Part shown: positions 1 to 9,572 of the stretch, one piece after another
Layout of the letters: each line of letters opens with the position of its first letter
How positions within the stretch are numbered: the first letter of the stretch is position 1
NCBI GenBank assembly: GCA_949752735.1
Contig: OX457047.1
Location: 34,508,363 to 34,572,362 of the forward strand
Direction of reading: 5' to 3'
DNA: 64,000 nucleotides
Source: Lumbricus terrestris
Lineage: Eukaryota; Annelida; Clitellata; Crassiclitellata; Lumbricidae
Notes under the pieces: model-generated
The model's input: only the letters and a program-made list of their open reading frames with translations
Database searches by the model: none
What the model was told of the DNA's origin: nothing
Translations under genes and position numbers: made by a program

Positions 1-485
1 ATGATCGAGAAAGATCGAAAGCAGAGACAGACGAACAAACAGACAAGTGAACAGACGGACCGAGTGAAAGACAGACAGACACACACACACTTTCAATTAT
101 TGAGTAATCTACAGAACGAGATCATTAGGTGGATGAAGATGAGGTGGATAATGGTAAACCGTAAGAGCAAGGAGGAGAACGAGGAGGGGAAGTGTGAGAT
201 GGAAGACACTGTTTATAAATTGAAATACATTATGGATAGACATATACAGAGACACAAAGAAAGATACACGGATAGATAGATAGGCATGCACAGGTACATG
301 TAGATATACGGATGGATAAACAGACTGTGTAAAAAAGGCGTTTTTAGCCATCTGGAACATTGTGTCCGCCCAGCATATACGAGGCACCAAATGGGTCGTC
401 AATATTGTGCAAACGAAACGTAACGAGATAGGTTATTTGCCGCCTTCACTGATGAAGCCTTTGAGGCAGAAGAGAAAAAGCAGGA
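1..485. other. Intergenic, simple-repeat-rich
   Basis: No gene is visible. The stretch is rich in GACA/CAGA and GATA-type simple repeats (about 20-90 and 230-320) and carries one TACATGTA octamer at 295-302. Open frames here are short and low in complexity. Confidence 0.6.
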
Positions 486-1208
486 GAGCAATAACATAAC
501 ATAACATAACATAACATGGGTTTTAAGTGGTTCAGAAGACACTGGGTCTGTGTTAGAACCACTGCAAATTAACCTGGAACACCTAGTAGCCCAATTTTCC
601 TAGCTTCCTTTTGAATGCTGAGACCGTGTCCACCGACACAGTGCTGTCATCCAAGCCGTTCCACATGTCTACAACTCTAGCACTAAAGAATTTCTGTCCC
701 AATGTTCCTCTCGGCTTCTTAAACAATTTGTACCTATGACCCCGAGTTGCTTTGTTTGGTGCTAATTCAAAGAATTTCTCCCAACCTAGTGCTTCCTTTC
801 CAGTAATGATCTTGTATGCTTCAATTAGGTCTCCCCTGCTTCTCCGTCTCTCCAGTGTTGTTAGCCCACACCTCTCCAACCTCTCTTCATAGCTCAAATC
901 TTTGTAGCCCCAAATCATCTTCGTAGCTCTTCTTTGCACTTTCTCCAATTTTTCAATGTCCTGTTTCAGGTGTGGGTTCCATGCCTGAATGCAGTATTCC
1001 AACTGTGGCCTAACCAGTGATTTATACAACCTCAGTAACGTGTCCTTGTCTCTAGTAACTATTGTCCTTTTTATCATGCCTAATGTTGAATTTGCCTTTT
1101 TTGATGCTTCCGCACATTGTCTTGAGGGTTTTGCACTCTTGTGCATAATCACTCCTAAGTCCCTTTCTTCCTCGCTAACCCTCAGTACCTTACCTCCCAT
1201 TTCATATG
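486..1208 (-). pseudogene. 5'-truncated non-LTR retrotransposon, RT C-terminal region with (TTATG)n tail
   Basis: A 205-codon open frame (1200 to 583, minus strand) matches the C-terminal part of a CR1/Jockey-type reverse transcriptase. It has the post-catalytic GVIM segment, then the SLVRPQLEY and AWNP motifs, KLEKVQRRATKMI, and the LERRRSRGDLIEAYKI segment common to this family in animals. The catalytic FADD box and everything upstream are missing, so this is a typical 5'-truncated insertion. On the element strand the frame is followed by about 65 bases and then a short pentanucleotide run (plus strand 490-516, repeated ataac), the microsatellite-type 3' tail of such elements. It is a dead copy, not a host gene. 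The exact clade is uncertain. Confidence 0.85.
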
Positions 1209-1437
1209 CAAACTCCTAAGCAGAAGAAGGAGAAGGAGAAAGGAGAAGCAAGACAGCGAAGCGGAAGAAAACAAGGAGGAGAAAGAAATAAACATAATTG
1301 GGAATGTTTTATATAGGCCTATACATTATACATGTATACGCGAATAAGAAGTTGACTTAAGAGGAAATAGACTTTTGAATAGAAGCGATGATCATTGAGC
1401 AGATATTAATTTATCGTTTTATTTATTTCTCGCGTCT

Positions 1438-1662
1438 GCTATAGCGCCACTTCAATCTTTCTACTCAGACGTGATCCCGACTAAAGTGCGAACACTGCAT
1501 CGGAGTTTCACGCCTAAGCGCAGGAGCAATTGCAAGTAAAGGACTTGCGCAAGGTCCCTACACGGCGGCTTGGGGTGGATTCGAACCTGGAGGCCTCCGG
1601 CTTCAAAACACTCACTGTACAGTACATGTAGGTCACTCACCACTACACCGCCGCGCCCCACA
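1438..1662 (-). repeat. tRNA-headed SINE (family S)
   Basis: On the minus strand the copy starts with a GGGGCGCGGCGGTGTAGTGGT head carrying an A-box-like TAGTGGTGA. A B-box-like GGTTCGAATCC follows, then a body that ends in TGAAGTGGCGCTATAG. The same body occurs at 5462-5690, 26100-27524, 31285-31498, 38312-38440 and 49190-49378, which makes it a dispersed family. The tRNA origin is inferred from the A and B boxes. Confidence 0.75.
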
Positions 1663-1984
1663 AAAGATAGGAAAGACTTGTAAGAACTATAAGGTAAGGA
1701 CAGGAGAAAGCTAGACGAGAAGAAGCGGACTCAAAATACTGAGACTGAGAAGTTGGGAGTGAGAGTGAATAACTGTAGTGAGAGTCTGAGGACGAAATTT
1801 TAATCCATTATAGTTATGTGGATAAAAGATCACTAATCGGCACGACACAGGAAAGAGTCTCACATAGAAAAAGACAAACAGACAGATAAAGAGATACAGA
1901 CATTAGATTAATCAACATGACAGAAAATATGCTTGTGAGTGAAATGCATCAAGGGCAAATATGAGAAAGTCGGTTATAGTACAG
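1663..1984. other. Intergenic, nothing recognised
   Basis: Purine-rich sequence with no convincing coding or repeat structure. Confidence 0.4.
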
Positions 1985-2312
1985 AATACCAGGTTGAGAG
2001 AGACAGACAGACAGATAGGCAGACAGACAGACAAACAAAACAGACAGTCAGAGACAGAAAGAGACAGAGACGGAGACAGAGAAAGAGACAGAGAGACAGA
2101 GACAGAGACAGAGAGACAAAGAGAGACAGAGAGACAAAGAGAGACAGAGACAGAGAGAGACAGAGACAGAGAGAGCGAAAGACAGAGCCAGTGCGGAGAG
2201 AGAGACAGAGAGAGAGAGAGAGACAAAGACAGAAGAGACAGAGAGACAGAGAGAGACAGAGAGAGATAGAGGCGGAGACAGAGAGAAAGAGAGAGAGAGA
2301 AAGATACACAGA
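1985..2312. repeat. (CAGA)/(GAGA) simple-sequence array
   Basis: About 330 bases of gacagaga-type repeat. It gives long but meaningless open frames on both strands (Arg/Asp/Glu-rich or Ser/Leu-rich). No gene is called. Confidence 0.9.
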
Positions 2313-2637
2313 GATTCAGATGAAGTGCAAGATACGAAATAGATCAGTTCAGATAATGGTCCATGAATAGAAAGAATAACAAAACGGACGAAGCCTACAG
2401 AGTCGACAGACACGTATCGCAAAGAGTCTGAGGACCTTCAGCACTCGATTGAAGAGGTAGATCAGCCATCAGCAGAGATCGAAGCGTTGCGTGGGATATT
2501 AATTGCTTGGTCCACTAATACGCTGAATAACACTGGATTCACAGAAAGTAGGAGGAGAAGGAGGTGGAAGGATAAAAATGGAAAGAGTAGGTGGTGGGTA
2601 TTGAGAAGAACAACGGAGAGGATAATGTGAGGTGAAG

Positions 2638-2832
2638 CAGGGCTGTTTTAAAGGATTTTTTAGAACTGCACAACCCCTTCTTTCCCTTCCCATCCTCCAT
2701 GGTAAATTACTTCCAATCGGAGGACAATGACCTTTTTCTAGTTTTAACTGTACAGAAGTGCTTCTATACAACTGCACAAATCCATTTCGAACTGCACATT
2801 TTGTGTACAACTGCACGTTAAAAAAAGCCCTG
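2638..2832. mobile_element. Non-autonomous hAT element, TSD AGGTGAAG
   Basis: The termini CAGGGCTGTTTTAA and TTAAAAAAAGCCCTG are imperfect inverted repeats. An exact 8-bp direct repeat AGGTGAAG flanks them at 2630-2637 and 2833-2840. The 8-bp target-site duplication is the hAT signature. The interior has iterated GAACTGCAC-type motifs that recur at about 15950-16025 and 38120-38200. Confidence 0.85.
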
Positions 2833-2866
2833 AGGTGAAGAATGAATCAGCTGGTGTTCATTTAAA

Positions 2867-2975
2867 ACAGTGGTTCCCAACCCATGGTCCTCATCTCTCA
2901 AAGATATTTAAAAAAATATATGACAAATATATGACAAATATATGAAAAATTGACAATTTGGACAGGATAGATTAT
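2867..2975. mobile_element. Left-end fragment of a hAT element (CAGTGGTTCCCAACC type)
   Basis: It starts with CAGTGGTTCCCAACC and continues with CTCATCTCTCAAAGA and an ACAATTTGGACAG segment. The intact hAT at 29732-30090 shares all three. The right terminus is absent, so it is a truncated relic. Confidence 0.65.
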
Positions 2976-3608
2976 AGGAGGCCTAAATGAACCTCAGGGA
3001 AATCTGATTTTATTAATCTGCGCAGAACATATCGGTGTCCATGACGTAGCCTTCACGTTTCACGGATAAATTTAGCGTTTTGAATAATAAATTATATTTA
3101 CATTGACGAGCGTTTAAGTGAAGATGGACACAATAATTAAGAAGCCACCTATGAATCAAATTATTGCAAGCAGCGCTTGGAGCGAACACGGGTACGAGCC
3201 AAAAATACTCCAAGAGATTATTATTATCCGACCTTTGCAGTGCTGGCGGATGATCTGATGGCCTGCGCTATGGAGTGGCGCTTTAGAAGTTTGTTCGAAG
3301 TTAGTCAGCGATTACGTTTAACCTGCTTAGGGTGTTTTTTGGTGCTTGAACACCCGGGGAAATGAGATCACGATAAATTGATGTATTTACTAACACACGA
3401 AGTAAGAATTAAGAGGGGATTTAATTTTTTAGGTCTTCTTTGTACACGGAAAATTTTTACAATGGATCAGATCACGACAATGATCGAATCATGATGGTGA
3501 TTCAATCATGATGGTGATCCAATCATGATGGTGATCATGATGTAGAAGCTGCTTTAGTCAGATGATTTGGCTGCTTGGACAAGATCGAGTGAACACACCC
3601 CCCCCCCC
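2976..3608. other. Intergenic, ends in a poly-C tract
   Basis: No gene is seen. There are tandem ATGATGGTGATCCAATC-like units at about 3480-3540. A poly-C run (3597-3608) abuts the first base of the segmental duplication. Confidence 0.45.
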
Positions 3609-3789
3609 CAATATACTCCTGACTACTTTACCTAATTTACCGTTTGGTTTGACTGCACCAGCACTTGATCGTCTATACCTTGTGCACTGGATAATAATTA
3701 GCTGCTATAGAAGTTATGACTGATTAAATAAATAGGCTAATAATTATTCAATTAAGCTATCTTACAAACTCAAAACTTCAGTAACGGTG

Positions 3790-3862
3790 CCAGTTTCAGC
3801 GCATGCGCAAGCCTAACTAGCATCATCATCCATCATCATCGTCGTCGTCGTCATCGTCGTCG

Positions 3863-3895
<33 letters not shown>

Positions 3896-4215
3896 AGAAT
3901 CAAGAGACCAGTGCCCGTAGGTGCCCGATGCCGTCCTCGTTATTCATCGCCTTTTTTGTCTTTCCAAGGTCGCATGCATGTGTCAGGTCTTGTATTAGCG
4001 ATCCGCACCAGTCTGTTATGTTATCCAGCCATTCCTTGTGTGGTCTACCCCTCCTGTTGACTCCCCCCATTCTTCCGAACATTACCCTCTTTATTTTTCT
4101 GTCATCATTCATTCTGCATATATGTGACCAAATAGCTCCAGCTTCCTGGTTATTATTATCTGCATAAGGTTTTCTGCCGCTTATGGTTTCTGATGGTTGC
4201 CTAACTGGCAATCAT
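3790..4215 (-). pseudogene. Non-LTR retrotransposon 3' end with (ATG)n tail, unit 1
   Basis: The minus-strand frame from 4211 to 3900 ends with KIKRV.FGRM, NRRGRPHKEWLDNITDWC and a short tail, the C-terminal signature of many non-LTR ORF2 proteins. Downstream on the element strand lies a (GAT/ATG)n array (plus strand 3820-3897), its microsatellite tail. The copy is heavily 5'-truncated. It is also present at 24300-24720, so it predates the duplication. Confidence 0.75.
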
Positions 4216-5265
4216 CACGAAATATTGCCAAATGATGCATAGCTCAATATATACATCATGTAACATTCAGATGCGTGTGTGTCATGTGCACTTTATTAAT
4301 CTCAGCAGTGATTTATTGGATTTCGGGTTGCTATGGTGTGGTCCGCCATGGACCACACTGCTTGAATTTACGTCATGTAAGTAGGCTATATATTCAGCTT
4401 AGATTGCGTGTCATGTGGAATTCCTCCTAATCGACGCAGTCAGCACACTATTTCAGGAACATCTGACAGCGTCAGTGACTCGTAAACTATATCCTTATTC
4501 ACATGTACAACACGGCGGGCATTTTACGATGATCGTTTCTGCATGGTACCTGATTATGCTTAGAAAACACACCACCTAGGTGACTGGCATTGTTTTCTAA
4601 AGAGAAAATAAGACATCAATGTTTCGTAAACTACATCCTTATCCACATGTATGACACGGCGGGCATTTTACGATGTTCGTTTTTCTGCGTGGATCAATGC
4701 TTAGAACATGCACCACCTATAGGTGACTGGCATGGTTTCCTATAAAGGGAACATAAAAACGGGAAGACCGCAACGGGATCTAAATACTTTTTCTCGTAAA
4801 CAACAGTGCTACTAGATAAGTGGTCTAACAGTTAATTTATGGTATACATCGGTTCTTCGATCTGCCGTGCATTAGCTGTATTTTTAGAATTCGTCGACAT
4901 GTATACATCGCCGTAAGACACTATATATCTTTAGGGTGGATAATAATTTATGGTACAATGAAGCGGATTAAGTCGTGTGAGAATGCAGAGCACGTGTGGC
5001 TTGGTGGGCGTGCTTTTACTGCCTTCTGGAGTGTGCCACTGTCAGTTCCAGCAAAGATTTGCGATGATGAAAACCGCTCGTTGGGAAGACGTAGCCATTA
5101 GAAAACGTCGAAGAGGAGCAAGGTTTTTATGTTCGCGCCGAGGAAGAAGGCGGATCAACGGGAGGAGGATGGAAAAAGAAGAGAAAGGAAAGGAGAAGAT
5201 TTTAGAATCAAGCGAAGACAGCCGTATAAAAATAAAATAATCAACGGAGGACGGAGAGCGAAAAG
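4216..5265. other. Intergenic with a diverged internal repeat
   Basis: No gene. A stretch beginning near CGTAAACTA.ATCCTTAT at about 4483 is repeated from about 4624, both parts including CACGGCGGGCATTTTACGATG. The pair is also present in unit 2 (about 24995-25260). Confidence 0.5.
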
Positions 5266-5460
5266 TATGTATGTATGTATGTATGTATGTATGTATGTAT
5301 GTATGTATGTATGTATGTATGTATGTATGTATGTATGTATGTATGTATGTATGTGTGTACATGTATGTATGTATGTATGTATGTATGTATGTATGTATGT
5401 ATGTATGTATGTATGTATGTATGTATGTATGTATGTATGTATGTATGTATGTATGTATGC
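5266..5460. repeat. (GTAT)n array, probable 3' tail of the adjacent SINE
   Basis: Nearly pure tetranucleotide repeat of about 195 bases, with one gtgtacat interruption near 5353. On the minus strand it directly follows the 3' end of the SINE at 5462-5690, and other SINE copies have short (ATAC)n tails in the same place. The array is therefore best read as an expanded SINE tail. It is homologous to 25790-26098. Confidence 0.85.
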
Positions 5461-5461
5461 A

Positions 5462-5690
5462 CGCATGCAGGATCATTTGCAATAGCGTTTCTTCAATATT
5501 TTTGCTACTCAGGGGCGGTCCTGACTACAGCGCGGACGCCGAATCGTATTTTCACGCTGAAGCGCATGAGCAATCGCGAGTGAAGGATTTGCTCATGGTT
5601 ACTACGCGGCGGCTTGAGGTGGATTCGAACTCGTAACCTTCCGGCCCCAAGTCACCGAACATATCCTACACCGCCGCGTCCCACAGATAA
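5462..5690 (-). repeat. tRNA-headed SINE (family S), unit 1
   Basis: The head is at about 5690 (GTGGGACGCGGCGGTGTAGGA on the minus strand). A B-box-like GAGTTCGAATCC and the shared body follow. The site CCGCCGCG in its head (about 5668-5675) is uninterrupted here, whereas the unit-2 copy has a hAT inserted there. Confidence 0.8.
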
Positions 5691-5922
5691 AATAGATAAT
5701 AGAAAGAATAGAAAGAGTTTTAAAAAGAAAACGGAGAGGAGCACAGACGACATTAATTTCAGTCAACGAATATATCTGGTCATGGACAGTATTGTCATTA
5801 CATGGTAAAACAACTGTTTGTCTCTTGAAATGCCTGACTCAAAGCAGCTGCCAGATTCGTGTAAACATTGTCCACGATATCCTCTGTATAGGCCTACACG
5901 CGTTGGCTTCTACGATTTCAGA

Positions 5923-6356
5923 TAGGGCTGCCAACCGTCCCGGATTCGCCGGGACAGTCCCGGAATCGGCCCTGTGCGTCCCGTGTCCCGGATTGATCCC
6001 AAATTGTCCCGGAATTTGCTGCAGAGGTTCACTACACAAAGATTGTTCTTATTTTGACACTAAACTCAACAAATTGTATGAAGATTTCGCGTCCTGTGAT
6101 CTACCAAACCTTACGTTTATAATCGAAAATTGAATGTTGTACAGCGCTGGGTTATAGGTTGAAGTCTTCAAAACTTTACAAACCCCATGTCTTTTGAAAA
6201 TTCATCTGCATTAACGACTATATCGGCATACACAATACTTGTTACATTTATATGCAATTATACAGGACAGTGTAAATCGGTAATGGCATATCGAGTGAGT
6301 GAAGCTTAGTGACTACGGTTGTCCCGGAATGGCAAAACCAAAAGTTGGCAGCCCTA
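5923..6356. mobile_element. Non-autonomous hAT element, TSD ATTTCAGA
   Basis: The terminal inverted repeats are TAGGGCTGCCAAC and GTTGGCAGCCCTA. Exact 8-bp direct repeats ATTTCAGA lie at 5915-5922 and 6357-6364. Unit 2 reads straight through the site with a single ATTTCAGA near 27757, so the insertion came after the duplication. The interior repeats GTCCCGG several times. It has no transposase frame. Confidence 0.92.
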
Positions 6357-6540
6357 ATTTCAGAGATCCATTGAGAGGCTGAGAAGGAGCTATATAAATG
6401 TATGGCTATAATTTCATATATAAATGTATGGCTATTAACGTCTGTCATCGATGAAAAGCTGAGATCTCATTCCCTATCCAGTCCCATAAAGATAAAATTG
6501 CTAAGATTTACGGAAGCTTAAAGAAGGTGAGATGAATATA

Positions 6541-7531
6541 CACTGTGAGCCATAAAAAACCGTGCCAATTTATTTTTAGCTATATCTCGGTCGATATTTT
6601 AACAATTTTATATCTTTTTGTGTCGTTTGAAAGAAAAATTAAATCTCTACGATTTACTTATTTACTTGCGCGATGACGTCATATCCGTTTCGCAGCATAA
6701 TGTAAATAAAGTTGATGGTTGAAAATTTGAGTTAAAATTTTAAAATGTTGAGCTTTGATGATAAAATTTTAATTAAAAATCTGCGGGAATGCAAAAATTA
6801 TTCTTCTAGACGATTAATTAAGGAGTTTCCGAACAAGAATTGGAAAAGAAAAACATTAGATGACTTTCTGCGAAAGTTGAGAACTACCGGTTCAGTTGAA
6901 CGCGCTGCGGGAAGTGGTCGGCCAAAATCGTCGCGAACTGAAGATAATATCGCCGCTGTCAATGAATTGGTTCAGAGCCAGGAAGACAAGCCTAAAACAC
7001 ATCTTTCAACCAGACAAATCGCGAGAGAGCTGAATCTTACACAAACGACGGTCAGACGCATTATTCATAACGATTTGGAACGGAAATGCTTATGGAACAG
7101 CGCGTGTACCAAAAGCGCATTCAGAACACTGATGAACTTCGGCAGTGTCTCGTATCCGTCTGGAACGATCTGGAACAACATCTTATTGACACTGCAATTG
7201 ATCAGTGGCGACGTCGCTTGGCAAAATGTGTAGGCTACGTGAAAAAGGAAGTCCTTTTGAACACAAACTTTAAACAAATAAAGGCACTGAAAAATTGTTT
7301 GCATTTAAGTAGTAAAAATGCAGCATTGATCGATTCTCACGTGTTTTTTTAGTGTCTTCAGTTTCGCAAGACAAGTTTAACATGCATGTAGGATGAAATC
7401 GATAATGTTTATTTCTGCTCTTTAGAGTATTGATTCCTGTTTAAAATAATGCAAAAAGTGTAAAAATCGATAAAGAAATGACAGAGATATAGCTAAACAT
7501 AAAGTGGCACGGTTTTTTATGGCTCACAGTG
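6541..7531 (+). mobile_element. Tc1/mariner-superfamily element, internally deleted, TSD TA
   Basis: The 27-bp termini starting CACTGTGAGCCATAAAAAAC are perfect inverted repeats, and similarity continues to about 48 bp. TA is duplicated at 6539-6540 and 7532-7533. Unit 2 carries a TA at 27935-27936 with no insertion, a clean empty site. It carries a remnant transposase gene but lacks the DDE/D catalytic domain. Confidence 0.93.
6745..7233 (+). pseudogene. Remnant mariner-type transposase, DNA-binding part only
   Basis: The 162-codon frame opens with a helix-turn-helix region (residues about 1-50). A GSGRPKS AT-hook-like linker follows near residue 57, then a second helix-turn-helix (about 85-110, LSTRQIARELN). 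This is the paired-like bipartite DNA-binding region of Tc1/mariner transposases. After about residue 113 the frame is wrong. The expected C-terminal segment (QCLVSVWNDL..., IDQWRRRLAKCV) continues in another frame at about 7130-7235. The catalytic domain of roughly 200 residues is therefore deleted and the junction frameshifted. The product could bind the inverted repeats but could not cut. The intact family is usually near 340 aa. Confidence 0.8.
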
Positions 7532-7533
7532 TA

Positions 7534-9119
7534 GATTATAGACCGTACTTACTGATCCTCTCCCCCGGTGCACATCATTTGACAGACTAATGAGAGGCTG
7601 AAAAGGCGCTTCATGAATGTGTGGGTAATGGTATTAACGCCAACGCAATGCCAATGACAGCTGCTCTAGATTACAAATTCATTACCAATTGATGACTCGA
7701 ACACACGTTGGTCGTAAGAGCCGCACTGAGTATTAGTTCCGTTTCTTCTAGCTTTATGTCTGCTTCTGGTTTTAATTACAACACAGATCACGAGTGCAGC
7801 TGACATGTCGTGTAATGCGATGGACTGTAATTAATGTGATGGAGTACAAGTCATTTTTAAATATCAAAACGTAGCATAGGCCTATCACAGTGCACTAAAA
7901 TTACTGCAAAAATGAACACGTCACACACCGATATTCCACTCATGATAAATGATACCGTATGTACTATGACAGTAAGGTTAACAGAAAGGACAGATAAAAA
8001 GTAAAGGTGTTATAGAAAAAGCAACCTGCTTCTAAAGAGACAAGCTTTATTAAAAACGATCAGAAAATCACCGATCGCAAAGATACTATGTTACATGTTT
8101 CGATCTCCCGTGCGCGGTCTAATTAGCCTATGTACGAACGATTCCGAAGGATTGTAGGGTAGAAGGTTTAAGTTGGACACCTAAGAAGAACCTAGTAGTT
8201 AATAATATAATAATAATAATAACGACAATTTATATGGCGCCGTAACGCGGCCATACCGCTACAAGGGCGCCTGCCCTTGTAGCGGTATGTAGTTAAGCAC
8301 TGCTTGATCAATATAATTTTATAATGACAATACGTACGCATCAACTTTTTGCGTTAGGGTTCCATCTTACCCCGCTGTCCGTCTTACCCCTTTCTACCCT
8401 ATTACCAATTAAATGACCACTGGGCTGACCATCCTATATAAAGTAGGTCCTATGCCGACAAATCTTTATTTCTTATTATATCATAGGCTATATCACACAA
8501 AATTCAGAAATTTGGTCAGTTATGGAATGTAAAAGTCTAAAAGTGGAGATACAATTGAAATTATCAATAGCCATCGTTGACTGTGTAGTGTGTAGCGTGT
8601 AGCGTGTAGCGTGTAGTGTGTAATGTGTAGTGTGTATGCCAATATTTACGACCGCTAATCACCAACAATAAGGTCTGTCATGCTTGGGAAGCCAAGCGAA
8701 TGAGAAATACATGTAGGCCTACGGTTGATTATTTTAAATCTATTATAAACCCCCCCCCCCCATTGGCCTAGGGAAAAAGTGTTTTTAAAGCTTTTTTTAT
8801 CCACTTAAATAAGAAAAACAAAACAATTGCCTGTAGTAACAATTGTTTTTCTTACTTTATTCTCTTTGTTACTTTATTCCCCTTTATTTACTGTAATACT
8901 GTTCCGGTTGGTGTCAGAAGGGCATCCGGCCAGACCATAAAACACAAACCCCCATATTAAATTCCTGGCTACGCCACTGTATAGACCTGTTTAACGTAAC
9001 ATCATAAACCATAAACTTAGTAGCTAAAGTATAGAACTACATAGACGTGTGTTACACTACTAGTTAGTTAGTTTTCTTTGATTTTTTAAAAAACTTTTGT
9101 TGTGCATAATGTTGTGTGC
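7534..9119. other. Intergenic 3' flank of ENPP6-like copy 1
   Basis: No gene. It aligns with 27940-30150. It holds a small unit-1-only insert with an ACCGCTACAAGGGCG...CCCTTGTAGCGGT hairpin (about 8195-8295), a GTGTAGTGTGTAGCG simple repeat at 8583-8636, and a decayed hAT at 8751-8979. Confidence 0.5.
8751..8979. mobile_element. hAT relic with lost left end
   Basis: The right end GGCTACGCCACTG followed by TATAGACC matches the intact copy at 29363-29626. The left terminus is replaced by a poly-C run, so the end was lost after the duplication. Confidence 0.7.
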
Positions 9120-9125
9120 TTTATT
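9120..9125 (-). promoter_or_regulatory. Candidate poly(A) signal AATAAA of ENPP6-like copy 1
   Basis: AATAAA on the minus strand, about 195 bases beyond the stop codon at 9319. The aligned position in copy 2 is ATTAAA. Confidence 0.55.
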
Positions 9126-9318
9126 TTTGTCATGACCTGCAGGTTAACGTCAACGTAAGCCAATGTACGGTGCAACGAGATACATGTACGTATCGTACGA
9201 ACGTTGTAGATAAAATTTCATACGTCCGAACGTCCGTACGTACGGTCGCACATTGAAGCTTAACCTATGGCAAGTCTCATTTGTATAATCAACTTTAAGC
9301 CTTGTTCTGTTCGTTTGA

Positions 9319-9572
9319 CTATACCAAGATGGCCAAAATTCGATTGGCAATCTTTGCTGCAACCAACGGTAGCACAAGAGGAAAGGTTGAGTGCAGAGAC
9401 TGGGCCTGGCCTGCTCCTGCTCCTGCTCCCGGTACATCCCTGGAGACGAGTAAATCTTCCACGTTGGTCCATGTGCCGTTGTTGGGAGACGCTGTTATGC
9501 CAAGGACATGGCACATCACCTGGTAAAGGTCGATGTTACGCAGTTGGTCCTTTAGCTTTCCTGTCTGAAAGT
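9319..9572 (-). CDS. ENPP6: ENPP6-like copy 1, exon 7 (last)
   Basis: 254 bases, residues 380-463 and stop TAG, with [24 protein letters not shown] stretch and a hydrophobic tail follow. The tail is consistent with a GPI-attachment signal. Confidence 0.9.

Noticed and set aside
583..1200. 205-codon frame as a host gene
   Set aside because: Its motifs are those of a non-LTR RT C-terminus and it has a microsatellite tail.
1912..2422. Ser/Leu-rich and Arg/Glu-rich open frames
   Set aside because: Translations of CAGA/GAGA simple sequence; no codon or motif evidence.
5129..5636. Long open frames of MYVC and IHTY repeats
   Set aside because: They are translations of the (GTAT)n array on both strands.
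5889..5896. TAGGCCTA versus TATATATA pair with 27725-27735
   Set aside because: The unit-2 sequence is a TA run of equal length, so insertion cannot be told from substitution. I left it out of the clean pairs.
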